Assembly: GCA_903886975.1 (NCBI GenBank)
Contig: CAISOB010000032.1
Span: 62,001-126,000, forward strand
Reading direction: 5' to 3'
DNA: 64,000 nt
Source: an uncultured beta proteobacterium
Lineage (GTDB): Bacteria > Pseudomonadota > Gammaproteobacteria > Burkholderiales > Rhodocyclaceae
Shown: in pieces, positions 63,859-64,000 of the stretch
How the letters are laid out: each line of letters opens with the position of its first letter
Numbering within the stretch: position 1 is the first letter of the stretch
Program-made: the position numbers and the translations under genes
The notes under the pieces: generated by a model
Database searches by the model: none
What the model saw: only the letters and a program-made list of their open reading frames with translations
What the model was told of the DNA's origin: nothing

Positions 63859-63919
63859 TTTGGGTATTCAAAAGTGTTGACTTTCAATATACTGAAAAAT
63901 ACAATTATAGAATACCAAA
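63859..63919 (+). promoter_or_regulatory. strong sigma-70 promoter flanked by an inverted repeat (likely GntR operator)
   Basis: TTGACT (63877-63882) and TACAAT (63900-63905) are separated by exactly 17 bases, the best promoter in the window. TTTGGGTATTC (63859-63869) and GAATACCAAA (63910-63919) are matching arms, the left just upstream of the -35 and the right over the expected start of transcription. The spacing is about five helical turns. The divergent GntR gene next to it makes it the likely binder; this is inferred, not shown. Confidence 0.7.
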
Positions 63920-63958
63920 TAGCGACAAGCAGTATTCACTGCAACCAGCGAGGATTCT

Positions 63959-64000
63959 ATGCATCTGTCACCTGAAAAATTGTGCGAGCTCGACGAAATC
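63959..64000 (+). CDS. start of a gene cut by the right edge
   Basis: ATG at 63959 with GAGG five bases upstream, following the strong promoter after a leader of about 45 bases. Only 14 codons are inside the window (MHLSPEKLCELDEI), too few to name a family. Its divergence from a GntR/FCD regulator suggests the first gene of a regulated catabolic or transport operon. Confidence 0.6.
   Translation, partial: MHLSPEKLCELDEI

Noticed and set aside
1..64000. CRISPR arrays, rRNA operons, prophage or complete insertion sequences
   Set aside because: I looked for regularly spaced direct repeats, conserved rRNA stretches, integrase or transposase motifs and found none.

Overview
The window is 64 kb of GC-rich bacterial chromosome. 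Gene families and gene order point to a betaproteobacterium of the Rhodocyclales/Nitrosomonadales kind: yggS-proC-yggT-yggU beside pilT-pilU, a pyrR-pyrB-pyrC' cluster next to ruvX and algH, a Pil-Chp chemosensory cluster, hemCDXY behind algZR, TAXI-type TRAP transport with DUF1850, and both ATP-type and PPi-type phosphofructokinases. A 2-oxoacid:ferredoxin oxidoreductase and a rubredoxin suggest low-oxygen or anaerobic capacity. The genus assignment is inference. No rRNA, tRNA, CRISPR array, prophage or complete insertion sequence was found.

Layout. 1-6.8 kb: the 5' part of a fused pyruvate/2-oxoacid:ferredoxin oxidoreductase (cut by the window edge), the pilT-pilU retraction ATPases, then the divergent overlapping yggS-proC-yggT-yggU operon. 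7.0-10.9 kb: a looser accessory stretch, nearly all on the minus strand. It holds a PRC-barrel protein, a zinc-ribbon gene stub, a glyoxalase-fold gene that has lost its middle, a flavin disulfide reductase coupled to it, a 34-codon small ORF, an NTF2-like protein and two long gene-poor gaps. 10.9-16.3 kb: a TPR/glycosyltransferase-like protein, then pyrimidine genes (pyrC' with degenerate metal site, pyrB, pyrR) overlapping ruvX and algH. 16.4-23.4 kb: the twitching-motility chemosensory genes pilG, pilH, pilI and the giant hybrid kinase chpA, with no pilJ receptor between pilI and chpA. 23.4-26.5 kb: rubredoxin and the overlapping thiD-thiE-hemL genes. 26.5-32.8 kb: transport and miscellaneous genes (a CorA with an MgtE-N-like domain, a fosmidomycin-resistance-type MFS exporter, a metallo-beta-lactamase-fold protein, a SulP anion transporter). 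32.8-38.8 kb: envelope and housekeeping genes (mtgA, aroE, a TonB-like protein, an RNB ribonuclease, a YqiA-type esterase, uppP). A ~209-bp inverted-repeat element between aroE and mtgA supplies the aroE stop codon and probably the mtgA start. 38.9-45 kb: two phosphofructokinases of different phosphoryl-donor type around two small exported proteins, then a DUF4139 protein. 45-50 kb: a TAXI-TRAP transporter with its DUF1850 partner, a secreted rhodanese and a YdfG-type dehydrogenase. 50-54.3 kb: hemA-prfA-prmC-grxD and a lipoprotein. 54.3-58.9 kb: a Ser/Thr kinase with a cyclic-nucleotide-binding domain, argH, and the divergent algZ-algR pair. 58.9-63.1 kb: a REP-like repeat and hemC-hemD-hemX-hemY. 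63.1-64 kb: a GntR/FCD regulator divergent from a gene cut by the right edge, with a strong promoter flanked by an inverted repeat between them.

How the genes work together. Four hem genes for the early C5 tetrapyrrole pathway (hemA, hemL, hemC, hemD) plus hemX/hemY lie in three separate operons. Type IV pilus motility is represented by the retraction motors and by the chemosensory system that controls them. AlgZ/AlgR is the regulator pair that in pseudomonads also controls pili. Many operons use 4-, 8- or 20-bp start/stop overlaps, so translational coupling is common. Several starts are GTG or TTG and were chosen from Shine-Dalgarno position, overlap with the upstream stop, or family N-termini. 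Nothing in the window is a clear new multi-gene system. The strongest leads are the inverted-repeat element at 33.57-33.78 kb, the kinase-CNB fusion at 54.3-55.6 kb, the accessory redox cluster at 7-9.4 kb and the repressor-promoter arrangement at 63.86-63.92 kb.
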